DNA of 64,000 nt from positions 44,344-108,343 of the forward strand of contig KE351647.1 in NCBI GenBank assembly GCA_000415185.1, in the 5' to 3' direction. This DNA is from Enterococcus faecalis 13-SD-W-01. Its GTDB lineage: Bacteria > Bacillota > Bacilli > Lactobacillales > Enterococcaceae. Shown one piece after another: positions 44,120-52,653 of this stretch (position 1 is its first letter; every line of letters starts with the position of its first letter). A model generated the notes under the pieces. The model was not told the origin of the DNA and made no database searches. It saw only the letters and a list, made by a program, of their open reading frames with translations. The translations under genes and the position numbers were made by a program.

Positions 44120-45376
44120 TCAATCCCGGTCCTTCAATACTTGTTCTTGGTATTCTTCTACACTTCGTAACCAATCCAACCCAACAGGAACATCGTTTTT
44201 ATAACAGAAATAATTCCATACATCTGCATATGGGAAATCTTTCAATTCTTCGGTATAAGCCATACGCGAAGTAAAATCAAAGTCCAGTTCCATTTTTTTC
44301 AATTGTTCAGTCGGCTCCAACATTGCTTTAAGCAGCGCTTTTTGTGTATTTCTTGTACCGATGACCCAAGCAGCAATACGGTTGATCGTTCCGTCGAAAA
44401 AGTCTAACCCGATATTTGTTTTAGGAAGCAACTCATTACGGACAAGTTCTTTTGCGATTTCCTGTAATTCATCATCCATCAATACTACGTGGTCACTGTC
44501 CCAACGTACTGGACGACTGACATGAAGCATGATTCCTTTACTGAAAAGAGCCAAGGAAGAAAGTTTATTCGAAATGACTTCTGTTGGATGAAAATGTCCA
44601 GCATCCAAACAAATCAGCTTGTCGCGAGTCAGCCCGTAACCCATGTAAAACTCATGAGAACCTACTGTATAAGCTTCTGCACCAAGGCCAAAAAGTTTAC
44701 TTTCTACCGCATCCTGCGTATATTCCTCATTTACTGGTTCACTGAAAATCGTATCTAGCGATTCCATCAAACGTTTGCGAGGAGAAAAACGATCGATTGG
44801 ATTGTCTTTCATGCCGTCCGGTACCCAAAAATTGTTGATGCAGACTTGTCCAAGTTCCTTGCCGAAATATTCTGCGATTTTTCTGCTTTTTTTACCGTGC
44901 TCGATCCAGTATTCTCGCACTTTTTCATCAGGATGGGCTAATGTGAAGCCATCTTTCATCATCGGGTGGGAGAAAAAAGTCGGATTGAAGTCCAAACCTA
45001 ATCCTTGTTCTTTTGCCCATGAAACCCATTTTTCGAAGTGTTTCGGTGAAAGTTCATTCAAATCAACAGCTTCCTCTGTATCCAGATAGATAGCATGGAG
45101 ATTCAACTTGTGTTTTCCTGGGATCAGCGCATACGCTTTTTCCAAATCTTGACGCAGTTCTTCTGGATTACGTGCGGCTCCGGGATGATTTCCAGTCGAC
45201 ATGATCCCGCCAGTCAATTCGCCTTCTGGATTCAAGAAACCTGCAACATCGTCTCCTTGCCAGCAATGCATAGAAACCTTGACTTTCTGAAGTTCTTCAA
45301 GTGCTTTATCTGTATCAACGCCTAGTGACGCATATCTTACTTTTGCTTCTTCATATCTTTTTTGGATCTCGTTCAT
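44120..45376 (-). CDS. rhaA: L-rhamnose isomerase
   Basis: A 418-residue enzyme of standard length. Segments typical of RhaA include HCWQGDDVAGF, GIMSTGNHPGAARNPEELR, LDFNPTFFSHPMMKDGFTLAHPD, CLDAGHFHPTEVI and SRPVRWDSDHVV, which contain the metal ligands. It converts L-rhamnose to L-rhamnulose. Its start overlaps the rhaB stop by 4 bp. Confidence 0.97.
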   Translation of the reverse strand: MNEIQKRYEEAKVRYASLGVDTDKALEELQKVKVSMHCWQGDDVAGFLNPEGELTGGIMSTGNHPGAARNPEELRQDLEKAYALIPGKHKLNLHAIYLDTEEAVDLNELSPKHFEKWVSWAKEQGLGLDFNPTFFSHPMMKDGFTLAHPDEKVREYWIEHGKKSRKIAEYFGKELGQVCINNFWVPDGMKDNPIDRFSPRKRLMESLDTIFSEPVNEEYTQDAVESKLFGLGAEAYTVGSHEFYMGYGLTRDKLICLDAGHFHPTEVISNKLSSLALFSKGIMLHVSRPVRWDSDHVVLMDDELQEIAKELVRNELLPKTNIGLDFFDGTINRIAAWVIGTRNTQKALLKAMLEPTEQLKKMELDFDFTSRMAYTEELKDFPYADVWNYFCYKNDVPVGLDWLRSVEEYQEQVLKDRD

Positions 45377-46833
45377 ATCCCTGTTCCCTCCATCTGTCTT
45401 AGATAAATTTGAATAGTTTCTTGTTTATTTTTGTCAGGATAAAATTGTTCAAATTCAAAAGAGTTTTTCACTACTTTTCTTGCTTCTTCGATTGTTGAAA
45501 ATTGATTCGTACATAACATCTGCATCAAAACATTTCCGATTGCTGTCGCTTCTGACGGCCCTGCTTCTACAACGATACCTGCATAGTCTGCTGTCAGCTG
45601 ATTCAGTAATCGGTTATTTGAACCGCCGCCTACAATGTGTAATTTGTCGATCGTATTTCCAGTCAGATAATTGAGTTTTGCCAATTCTTGTGCATAACAT
45701 AAAGCCAGATTATCGTAGACACAGCGCGCAATTTCCCCCGTGGTTTTTGGTGCTTTTTGGGTGGTTTCCTCACAATATTCTTGGATTTCTTGGATCATAT
45801 TTTCTGGGTTCAAGAATCGCGGATCATTGATATCGATATACTGCTGTAATGCTGGTTCTTTGGCCGCAGCTTCTGCGAGTTCGCTGTAGGTATAACAGTA
45901 GTCTTGCATTCGCGCAGTTTCTTGGATGAGCCACATGCCCATGATATTTTTTAAAAAACGGATCGTATTATGCGCGCCCCATTCATTCGTATAATTTTCA
46001 TCAAATGCTTGCGGAGAGACTGAAGCAACAGTTGTTTCGATCCCCAACAGCGACCATGTCCCGCTGCTGATGTAGCTCCAATTCGTTCCTTCTCCTGGTG
46101 TGCCTAAAACTGCCGAAGCTGTGTCGTGGCTTGCCACATTGATAAACGTCGTCTCTGGCAGATCATATTCAGTAAAGCGTTCTTGTCTTAATTCACCAAG
46201 GATCGTCCCTGGATCAACCAAAGGAGCAAATAAATTCTCTGAGACCCCTAAAAAAGTCAACAATTCCTGATCCCATGTTTTCGTGTTGGCATTCAACAGC
46301 TGCATTGTAGAAGCATTCGTTTTTTCAGTGACCATCTTCCCAGTAAATACATACCCCAGATAATCAGGAATCAGCAGTAATTTATCAGCTTGTGCCAGTA
46401 TTTCTTTTTCTTCGTTCATTAATTGGAATAATGTATTGAAAGGCTGGATCTGGATGCCTGTTTTTTCATAAAGTTTAGCCAGCGAAAACGTTTCTGCAAA
46501 TTCAGCAGGTGCATTTTTTGTCCGCTCATCACGATAAGAAATCGGATCCCCTAATCTTTGTCCATCTGCATCAAGCAAACAGTAATCTACAGCCCACGTA
46601 TCGATCCCGACATAACATTGTGTGATGCCCGATTGTTTCGCTTTTTCTAATCCAGAAAGAATCTCTCGGATCAAATAATCGATCCGCCAGCGGTCATGAC
46701 CGTCTTTTTTTCGAAAACTATTTTTGAAACGATGGATCTCCTGAAGATTCAGCTGTCCATTTTTTTCTTGTGTACTTTGGATGATCCGGCCGCTTGAAGC
46801 GCCAATATCGATTGCTAAAAATGTCGGCTTCAT
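45373..46833 (-). CDS. rhaB: Rhamnulokinase
   Basis: A 486-residue FGGY-family kinase. ATP and sugar motifs are AIDIGASSGRII at the N terminus, CYVGIDTWAVDYCLLDADG, VASHDTASAVLGTPG and HIVGGGSNNRLLNQLTAD. It phosphorylates L-rhamnulose. The start is the ATG after AGAGGTGGGG; a frame starting 28 codons earlier lacks a site. First gene of rhaBADM. The promoter carries AraC-type direct repeats, and a divergent AraC gene is adjacent. Confidence 0.95.
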   Translation of the reverse strand: MKPTFLAIDIGASSGRIIQSTQEKNGQLNLQEIHRFKNSFRKKDGHDRWRIDYLIREILSGLEKAKQSGITQCYVGIDTWAVDYCLLDADGQRLGDPISYRDERTKNAPAEFAETFSLAKLYEKTGIQIQPFNTLFQLMNEEKEILAQADKLLLIPDYLGYVFTGKMVTEKTNASTMQLLNANTKTWDQELLTFLGVSENLFAPLVDPGTILGELRQERFTEYDLPETTFINVASHDTASAVLGTPGEGTNWSYISSGTWSLLGIETTVASVSPQAFDENYTNEWGAHNTIRFLKNIMGMWLIQETARMQDYCYTYSELAEAAAKEPALQQYIDINDPRFLNPENMIQEIQEYCEETTQKAPKTTGEIARCVYDNLALCYAQELAKLNYLTGNTIDKLHIVGGGSNNRLLNQLTADYAGIVVEAGPSEATAIGNVLMQMLCTNQFSTIEEARKVVKNSFEFEQFYPDKNKQETIQIYLRQMEGTGI

Positions 46834-46875
46834 TTCCCCACCTCTTTTACTTTTTTGCTTATTGATTATTTTGAT

Positions 46876-46890
46876 ATAAAGCGTTATCAT
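46876..46890 (-). promoter_or_regulatory. cre-like site downstream of the rhaB promoter
   Basis: On the minus strand ATGATAACGCTTTAT, with two mismatches to the cre consensus. It lies at about +12 to +26 relative to the predicted start, a position suited to a CcpA roadblock. Confidence 0.4.
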
Positions 46891-46908
46891 TTTCTTAACA
46901 ACCTTATG

Positions 46909-46963
46909 ATAATACATATTCGAATGAATTAAAGCGCACTATTTTGGCAATTTATTGCACTAT
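46909..46963 (-). promoter_or_regulatory. rhaBADM promoter with AraC-type direct repeats
   Basis: On the minus strand ATAGTGC occurs twice, at 46957-46963 and 46936-46942, exactly 21 bp (two helical turns) apart. The promoter-proximal copy abuts a poor -35 (GCGCTT, 46932-46937), 17 bp before TATTAT (46909-46914). This is the arrangement of a class II promoter driven by an AraC-family activator. Confidence 0.65.
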
Positions 46964-46987
46964 CTTGATAAACAACAGGAGGACCGT

Positions 46988-47854
46988 ATGAATTATTGGG
47001 AAAAAGCAAATCATTCGTGGTCAGAAGACTCCAGCAGAGTGATTTTGACCCCGTCTCAGCGCATCAGAAATCTATTTTTTTACATCCAGGAAATTGGTCA
47101 TTTCAAAGTACATATTCCTTATTTTACTGAACGAGAAAATTTGCCCTCGTACCTGATAAAATTTACTCTGGCTGGTGAAGGGCTCTTGACTTATGAAGGA
47201 GAAAACTACACACTAAAAGCCGGCGATCTTTTTTTCATTGATTGTCAAAAATATCAACGGTATCAAACTGTTAGCCAGACACCTTGGGAAATGGATTGGA
47301 TTCATTTAAATGGTCAAATGGCACAACTTTTTTATGCAGAATTTATGAAAGACGGCTCGCCGGTTTTCCATACAAAACGCCCTGCCGAAAATAAGATCCA
47401 TCAGCTGATTACCGAATTGATCCATTTACAAGATCAATCAAACGCCCGCACAGATTTCCAAACATCTGTCTTGATCCATGAACTTTTGAATGAATTGATT
47501 TTGCAAAAATACCATCTTGATTTCAGCGAGGAAGATATTCCCGTCTATATTCATGATTTACAGCACTTTTTAGACGAACATTTCCGCGAAACGATTACGT
47601 TAGCTGATTTGGAAGATCGATTTCACCTTAATAAATATCAATTGAGCAAAGAATTCTCAAAATTTATCGGAACCCCGCCAATCGATTATTTAATCAGTAA
47701 AAAAATCTCTTATGCGAAAGATCTGCTTCGTTATACTGAATTTTCTGTCCAAGATATTTCCTCCGAAATAGGCATCGATAATTTTGCCTATTTCAGCAGA
47801 CTTTTCAAAACAAAAACAGGATTATCTCCACGTGAATTTCGAAATTTCAATTAA
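46988..47854 (+). CDS. AraC family activator of rhamnose genes
   Basis: A 288-residue regulator: N-terminal cupin sensor (about 20-150, with LAGEGLLTYEGENYTLKAGDLFFIDCQKYQRY) and a C-terminal double HTH (about 190-288), TLADLEDRFHLNKYQLSKEFSKFIGTPPIDYL and FSVQDISSEIGIDNFAYFSRLFKTKTGLSPREFR. ACAGGAGG precedes the ATG. It is divergent from rhaB, with AraC-type direct repeats between, so it is the probable rhamnose-responsive activator (RhaS-like role). Confidence 0.9.
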   Translation: MNYWEKANHSWSEDSSRVILTPSQRIRNLFFYIQEIGHFKVHIPYFTERENLPSYLIKFTLAGEGLLTYEGENYTLKAGDLFFIDCQKYQRYQTVSQTPWEMDWIHLNGQMAQLFYAEFMKDGSPVFHTKRPAENKIHQLITELIHLQDQSNARTDFQTSVLIHELLNELILQKYHLDFSEEDIPVYIHDLQHFLDEHFRETITLADLEDRFHLNKYQLSKEFSKFIGTPPIDYLISKKISYAKDLLRYTEFSVQDISSEIGIDNFAYFSRLFKTKTGLSPREFRNFN

Positions 47855-47903
47855 AAAAACTTGCTCAAAATCTATGTACAGATAGATTTCGAGCAAGTTT
47901 TTT
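47853..47903. terminator. Bidirectional terminator between the two AraC genes
   Basis: AAAAAACTTGCTCAAAATCTAT pairs with AGATAGATTTCGAGCAAGTTTTTT with one mismatch. It separates convergent genes. Confidence 0.85.
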
Positions 47904-47917
47904 ATTAGGAAAGCAAA

Positions 47918-48838
47918 TCAAGTCTGGAATATTTCAGGATTCATGACTTCTTCTTCAAAGTGATGATAATGGATGAGCTCCTTTTTAGCATCTCTTTTTA
48001 AAAATTCTTTGGGCGTCAAGCCAAATTCTTTTTTGAAGACTTTCAAAAAATGCGGATAAGAAACAAATCCGCATTTGCTGTAAACTGCGCTGGAACTTCG
48101 ATATTCTCGCAAAAGCTGTTTTGCATAGATCAATTTCTTTTTCATTACGTACTGATGGAAAGTCGTACCTGTATGCTTTTTGAATTCACGGGTGATGTAA
48201 TATCTGCTGACAAAAAATTGTTTTTCCATTTCTTCTAAAGTCAGCGGATTTGAAAGATTGCGGGCAATATACTGAATCATTTGTTCAATTCTTTCATTTT
48301 GGACTAGCGCAGATGGCTGATCTTCGTTTTCCATATCCTGCACGAGACGATTCAAAAAAATCAGATAATCGACGAGTTTCTGTTCATGCAAGATATCTGC
48401 ACCATATATTTCTTTATCTGGACTCTGGTCACTAAAGGCTAATTGCTGCTGCAGAAGTTCCGGATCAACTTGTAAAATACGACTTCTCCGATCACCAAAA
48501 GGCCGAAAACATTCTTCTAGATTGGAAAAAGAAGTTGAACGGCTAGCTAAAAAAGACGGTGCCAAAAATATGTATACCCTTTCAAAAACCTCCGTACTTT
48601 GTTTGACGATTCGATGCAAATCATTGTAATGGATCAATAAAATTGTACCCGCTTTGATCGTAAACTGCTTACCATCTAAATAAAAAGTCGCTTCTCCTTT
48701 CAACGTTGCGTGAATCTCATAAAAGTCATGGGAATGATAAATCGTTTTTTGCTGGCTTACCACATCTTTTACTCGATAAATCTCATAATGATCTGAGACC
48801 ATCGTGTTGACTTGCGCACCTTGTTTCGGTGTATTCAT
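47918..48838 (-). CDS. AraC family regulator (second)
   Basis: A regulator of about 306 residues: cupin sensor with YHSHDFYEIHATLKGEATFYLDGKQFTIKAGTILLIHYNDLHR, then the double HTH with TLEEMEKQFFVSRYYITREFKKHTGTTFHQY and SSSAVYSKCGFVSYPHFLKVFKKEFGLTPKEFL. Start uncertain: an in-frame ATG at 48883 falls on a TATAATC -10 sequence and is unlikely; the ATG at 48838 is directly after GGAG, and one 12 codons later is possible. It follows the TRAP/GH105 operon on the same strand, behind that operon's terminator, and is the best candidate for its regulator. Confidence 0.87.
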   Translation of the reverse strand: MNTPKQGAQVNTMVSDHYEIYRVKDVVSQQKTIYHSHDFYEIHATLKGEATFYLDGKQFTIKAGTILLIHYNDLHRIVKQSTEVFERVYIFLAPSFLASRSTSFSNLEECFRPFGDRRSRILQVDPELLQQQLAFSDQSPDKEIYGADILHEQKLVDYLIFLNRLVQDMENEDQPSALVQNERIEQMIQYIARNLSNPLTLEEMEKQFFVSRYYITREFKKHTGTTFHQYVMKKKLIYAKQLLREYRSSSAVYSKCGFVSYPHFLKVFKKEFGLTPKEFLKRDAKKELIHYHHFEEEVMNPEIFQT

Positions 48839-48900
48839 CTCCTGCACCGCCCTTGTTTTATAGATAGACTGATTATACCGCACTTTTTTATAAAAACAGC

Positions 48901-48943
48901 AAAAAATCTCGAAAAATAGACATACGATTTTTTCGAGATTTTC
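48901..48943 (-). terminator. Terminator of the GH105/TRAP operon
   Basis: AAAAAATCTCGAAAAA pairs with TTTTTTCGAGATTTTC; on the minus strand ATTTTTTGCTG follows. It lies 30 nt after the TIM-barrel gene. Confidence 0.75.
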
Positions 48944-48972
48944 TTTGTTTATAAAAATTTTTATACTGCTGA

Positions 48973-49797
48973 TTAACTAAATCTTTTTACTGCTTGACCA
49001 ATAGCTTGATCTTTTGTTTCTTCTAAAACAACGTAAGAATATGGCCGATATTTTTCAATGATTTGGACGATTTTTTCAACTTCGATCAGACCTTTTCCTA
49101 AATCAGTCGGAACGATTTTCTTTTCTTGGATCTGATAATCTTTCAAGTGGACCGCAACTATTTTTTCTCCAAAAGCGACAAATGCCTCTTCCACAAGTGC
49201 AGGCTGCTCTTGGTAGTTTTCTGTTGTGATCAGGTTTGTTGGATCAAGGATGATCCCTAAGTAATCAGAATCGATTGCTTGGATCAATTCTTTTACACGC
49301 GACAAAGAGTATACTGGATGATTCAATCCAGGCTCAATGCCGACCATCATTCTGTGTTTTTCTCCTGCTTTGACTAGTCTGCGGATCGATGTGACAGCTT
49401 CCTCAAATGCTTCATCGGTAAAATTCTTCTCTGTGTATTGTATTTCTGGCAAAACACAACCTGTTTCAGAAGCAACCATCGAAGCACCAAAAGAATTGGC
49501 GAATTGAAGATAACGTTCAAATTTCAGTAATGATTCTTCTCGGACGGATAAATCAGGATGGATCATATTGATGTAACAACTTAAAATCCCAACACTGATC
49601 CCTTGTTCATCCAAGACTTGTTTGATGTAATTTCCCATGCCCGGATTGATTTCTTTTCTGCCGGAAGCCATATCAGGAAATGATAATCCTAAAGCTAACT
49701 GCAAGGTCTTGATTCCTTGTCCTTTTGTTTTTTCAGCTAAACTTTGGATTGTTTTCGCATCCGTCAGATCATGTCCGCGAATAGCAAGATTCAACAT
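48973..49797 (-). CDS. Sugar phosphate isomerase/epimerase-like TIM barrel protein
   Basis: A 274-residue protein of the xylose-isomerase-like TIM-barrel superfamily (AP endonuclease 2 family). Metal-ligand segments can be seen: GIEPGLNHPVYS, GIILDPTNLITTEN and VAVHLKDYQI. The start is the ATG after AGGAGTAATTC. It is the last gene of the GH105-TRAP operon, so it most likely works on the imported sugar or an intermediate, for example as an epimerase or isomerase. The exact reaction cannot be told. Confidence 0.8.
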   Translation of the reverse strand: MLNLAIRGHDLTDAKTIQSLAEKTKGQGIKTLQLALGLSFPDMASGRKEINPGMGNYIKQVLDEQGISVGILSCYINMIHPDLSVREESLLKFERYLQFANSFGASMVASETGCVLPEIQYTEKNFTDEAFEEAVTSIRRLVKAGEKHRMMVGIEPGLNHPVYSLSRVKELIQAIDSDYLGIILDPTNLITTENYQEQPALVEEAFVAFGEKIVAVHLKDYQIQEKKIVPTDLGKGLIEVEKIVQIIEKYRPYSYVVLEETKDQAIGQAVKRFS

Positions 49798-49808
49798 ATG
49801 AATTACTC

Positions 49809-51110
49809 CTAACCTAATATATTTGGCAGCCACATCACGAGCTGCGGGAAGTAAGTGATCAGGAACAAAATCACTAAGATTATTCCGTAAAATGGGAGCA
49901 GCGGCTTCAGCATCGATTCAGCTTTGACTCCACCTACGCTTGCGCCAACATAAAGTCCCGTTCCTACTGGCGGCGTAATCGAGCCCACACAAAGGTTCAT
50001 GATTGAGAACAAACCATAATGGACTGGATCAACACCTACACTTGTAACTATCGGTAAAAAAATGGGTGTGAAAATCAAAATAGCTGGTGCAACATCCATA
50101 AACATTCCTACGAGCAAAAGTACAAGATTAACTAAGAGCAAAATAATCAATTTATTATCTGTCACACCCATGATCAATTCACTGATTGCTTGAGGAATTC
50201 CGGTAAAGGCCATTGCAAAAGACATTAACGAAGAAGTCGCCAGCAAAAACATGATCGTGCCTGACATTGCTACTGATTGGAACAACATTTCTGGTAAATC
50301 TCTGAGTTTGACTGTTTTGTAATAAAACATCGCAATCAGCAAAGAATAAATAACGGCAATGGCTGAGGCTTCAACTGCGGTGAAAAAACCGCTTAAGATC
50401 CCGCCAATAATGATGAAAATCAACAATAGACTAGGTATCGCTTCTTTTAATACTTTACCTGCTTCTTTTAAATCGCTTTTTTTAGTAGTTGTGTACTTTT
50501 CTTTTTTTGCAATGATAAATGCTACGAGCATGATACCAGCTGCCCACAAAATCCCAACCAGATAGCCGCCCATAAATAATGCAGAAATCGACGCACCGCC
50601 AGCTACAAGCGAATACATGATAAAAGCTGTACTCGGCGGGATCACCATACCGGTTGGTGCTGAAGCAATATTGACTGCTGTAGCGAATTTCCGATCATAG
50701 CCTTCTTCAACTTGCTGCGGGATCAGCACTCCGCCAATTGCTGTTGATGCGGCGATTGCTGAACTGGAGATTGAACCAAACAACGCATTTCCTAAAACAT
50801 TCGTGTGTGCCAAAGCTCCAGGTACACGACCTACAAATAACATTGAGAAATCAACAAGTTTCTTCGCGATCCCGCCATTGTTCATAATAATGCCGGACAG
50901 GACAAAAAACGGAATGGCAATCAACGAAAAACTATTGATACTTCCTACCATTTTCTGCGCAGAGCTAAATGCTGCTACATCAAAAGGAATCACCAGAAGC
51001 AGCGTCAGCATTGATGAAAAAGCAATACTTATCGCGATCGGCATTCCAACTACAAGTAAAAAGACAAACGCGAAAAACAAAATCAAACCAGCTTCTAAAG
51101 CCATATTCAT
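49809..51110 (-). CDS. dctM: TRAP transporter large permease (DctM)
   Basis: A 433-residue membrane protein with about 12 hydrophobic spans. The family features FVLSGIIMNNGGIAKKLVDF, the SSSAIAASTAIGGVLIPQ loop, SAPTGMVIPPSTAFIMY and MNLCVGSITPPVGTGLYV are present. It is the ion-coupled transport subunit of a tripartite TRAP transporter. The other two subunits are adjacent. TRAP systems are rarer in lactic acid bacteria than PTS or ABC importers. Confidence 0.94.
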   Translation of the reverse strand: MNMALEAGLILFFAFVFLLVVGMPIAISIAFSSMLTLLLVIPFDVAAFSSAQKMVGSINSFSLIAIPFFVLSGIIMNNGGIAKKLVDFSMLFVGRVPGALAHTNVLGNALFGSISSSAIAASTAIGGVLIPQQVEEGYDRKFATAVNIASAPTGMVIPPSTAFIMYSLVAGGASISALFMGGYLVGILWAAGIMLVAFIIAKKEKYTTTKKSDLKEAGKVLKEAIPSLLLIFIIIGGILSGFFTAVEASAIAVIYSLLIAMFYYKTVKLRDLPEMLFQSVAMSGTIMFLLATSSLMSFAMAFTGIPQAISELIMGVTDNKLIILLLVNLVLLLVGMFMDVAPAILIFTPIFLPIVTSVGVDPVHYGLFSIMNLCVGSITPPVGTGLYVGASVGGVKAESMLKPLLPFYGIILVILFLITYFPQLVMWLPNILG

Positions 51111-51119
51111 TCTTCCTCC

Positions 51120-51599
51120 CTATAATTTCTCTTTTATGATCGTGTTTCCTTTTATCGTATCAACAAGATTGATCAAACTATAAATAATGATCAATATACC
51201 GGAGACCGGGATTGCCAAGTAAACATAACCCATCGAGATTCCTAGAGAAGGAGAGATTTGATCCATCGTGATTCCTACAGCCTTCCAACCACCATAAACC
51301 ATGATGATGATCGAAAATACCAAAAACAAAAGCTGGATCACGATTTCTAATAATTGATTTTTTTTGCCCGAAAGCTTTTCGCTTAAAATCGTCACTGCCA
51401 GATGCGCTTTTTGACCTACAACATAAGCCGATGAAAGCATAGCGAACCAAATCAGAGAAAAACGCACAAATTCTTCTGTGATCGTATTTGGATTGCCCAA
51501 GACTGTCCGAGTGAAAACTTGCCATAAGACCACTAGAACCATGATTACCAGCAATGCTGCAGCTAAGAGTTCTAACGTTTTATTCAGAAAGTGTTTCAT
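51120..51599 (-). CDS. dctQ: TRAP transporter small permease (DctQ)
   Basis: A 159-residue membrane protein with four hydrophobic spans and the motifs VLWQVFTRTVLGNPNTITEEFVRFSLIWFAML and YVVGQKAHLAV, typical of DctQ. The start lies 20 nt inside the end of dctP, and dctM follows after 9 nt, so the three subunits are translated together. Confidence 0.93.
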   Translation of the reverse strand: MKHFLNKTLELLAAALLVIMVLVVLWQVFTRTVLGNPNTITEEFVRFSLIWFAMLSSAYVVGQKAHLAVTILSEKLSGKKNQLLEIVIQLLFLVFSIIIMVYGGWKAVGITMDQISPSLGISMGYVYLAIPVSGILIIIYSLINLVDTIKGNTIIKEKL

Positions 51600-52635
51600 T
51601 TCCGTTTCCCCCTTCTGCTTTTGCCTGGATCTGATTATATAATCCGCTGAATTCTGGATCGTTTTGAAATTCTTCATGAAGCGGCGCTACAGCTTCACGA
51701 AACGGCTGATTATCGACGTCATTGAATTCGACACCATGAACTTCTTGCGCTAACCGCTTTTCTTCTTTGATAGCTTCTGCGAAGACATCGATTTGATAAA
51801 TCGTGGATTCTTCTGCCGCTTCTTTGATTGCTTGCTGTTGTTCTGCGGTGAGCTGCTCTTTGATTGCATCATTCATGATGATCACGTCTGGCACACGTGT
51901 ATGTTCATCGTAAGAATAATATTTTGCTACACCTCCATGACCCGCTGTATATAAAACAAATTCATTATTTTCCGCACCGTTGATCAAATTAGACTGTAAA
52001 GAAGTATAGACTTCGTCGCTCCCCATCGGTACTGCTGATCCGCCAAGCAGTTCGACCATACGGATAGCAGTTTCGCTTTGCATGACACGGATTTTCTTTC
52101 CTCTTAAATCTTCTGGCGTATGGATCGGCCCGTCCACCATGTAAAAACTGCGTTGACCAGAATCATAATAGGTAAGTCCTGTAAAACCCATGCCTTCTGT
52201 TGATTGGTAGATTGGCTCCATGATTTCCGCATCGTTCATCACATTGAAAAAGTGTGCTTCATCTTCAAATAAATAAGGAACAGAAAAAATAGAGTAGACT
52301 TTTGAAAAACTTTCTAATGCTGAAGCGCTGACTTTTGTAAAGTCTACTGCGCCGGATTGTGTCAATTCGATCAGTTCTCTTTCACCGCCAAGCTGTCCAT
52401 CTGGAAAATATTGGATTTTTACGGTGCCATTTGTTTTTTCTTCTACTAATCTGCCAAATTCCTTCATTGCATCTACGACTGGCTGACTGTTGCTGGCATA
52501 AGCAAAGCGCAGAGTCGTTGCTTCTTCTGTCTCTGCGTCTGCAACGATCGTCGAACTCCCAGCTGCACAGCCGCTTAACCCTAGTATCATCAAACCAAGT
52601 ATCCCAACAGTAAACAGCAAAGCTCTTTTTTTCAT
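51580..52635 (-). CDS. dctP: TRAP transporter substrate-binding lipoprotein (DctP)
   Basis: A 351-residue extracellular receptor. Signal peptide with lipobox LSGCAAG (Cys23), then the DctP fold: LRFAYASNSQPVVDAMKEF, FPDGQLGGERELIELTQSGAVDF, DLRGKKIRVMQSETAIRMVELLGGSAVPMGSDEVYTSLQ and GAENNEFVLYTAGH. The Arg in KKIRVMQ is the conserved carboxylate-binding residue of TRAP receptors, which fits a uronate-containing ligand. The lipid anchor is as expected in a Gram-positive. Ligand identity is inferred from the neighbouring genes. Confidence 0.92.
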   Translation of the reverse strand: MKKRALLFTVGILGLMILGLSGCAAGSSTIVADAETEEATTLRFAYASNSQPVVDAMKEFGRLVEEKTNGTVKIQYFPDGQLGGERELIELTQSGAVDFTKVSASALESFSKVYSIFSVPYLFEDEAHFFNVMNDAEIMEPIYQSTEGMGFTGLTYYDSGQRSFYMVDGPIHTPEDLRGKKIRVMQSETAIRMVELLGGSAVPMGSDEVYTSLQSNLINGAENNEFVLYTAGHGGVAKYYSYDEHTRVPDVIIMNDAIKEQLTAEQQQAIKEAAEESTIYQIDVFAEAIKEEKRLAQEVHGVEFNDVDNQPFREAVAPLHEEFQNDPEFSGLYNQIQAKAEGGNGNETLSE

Positions 52636-52653
52636 CTGGAGATTTCCTTTCTG

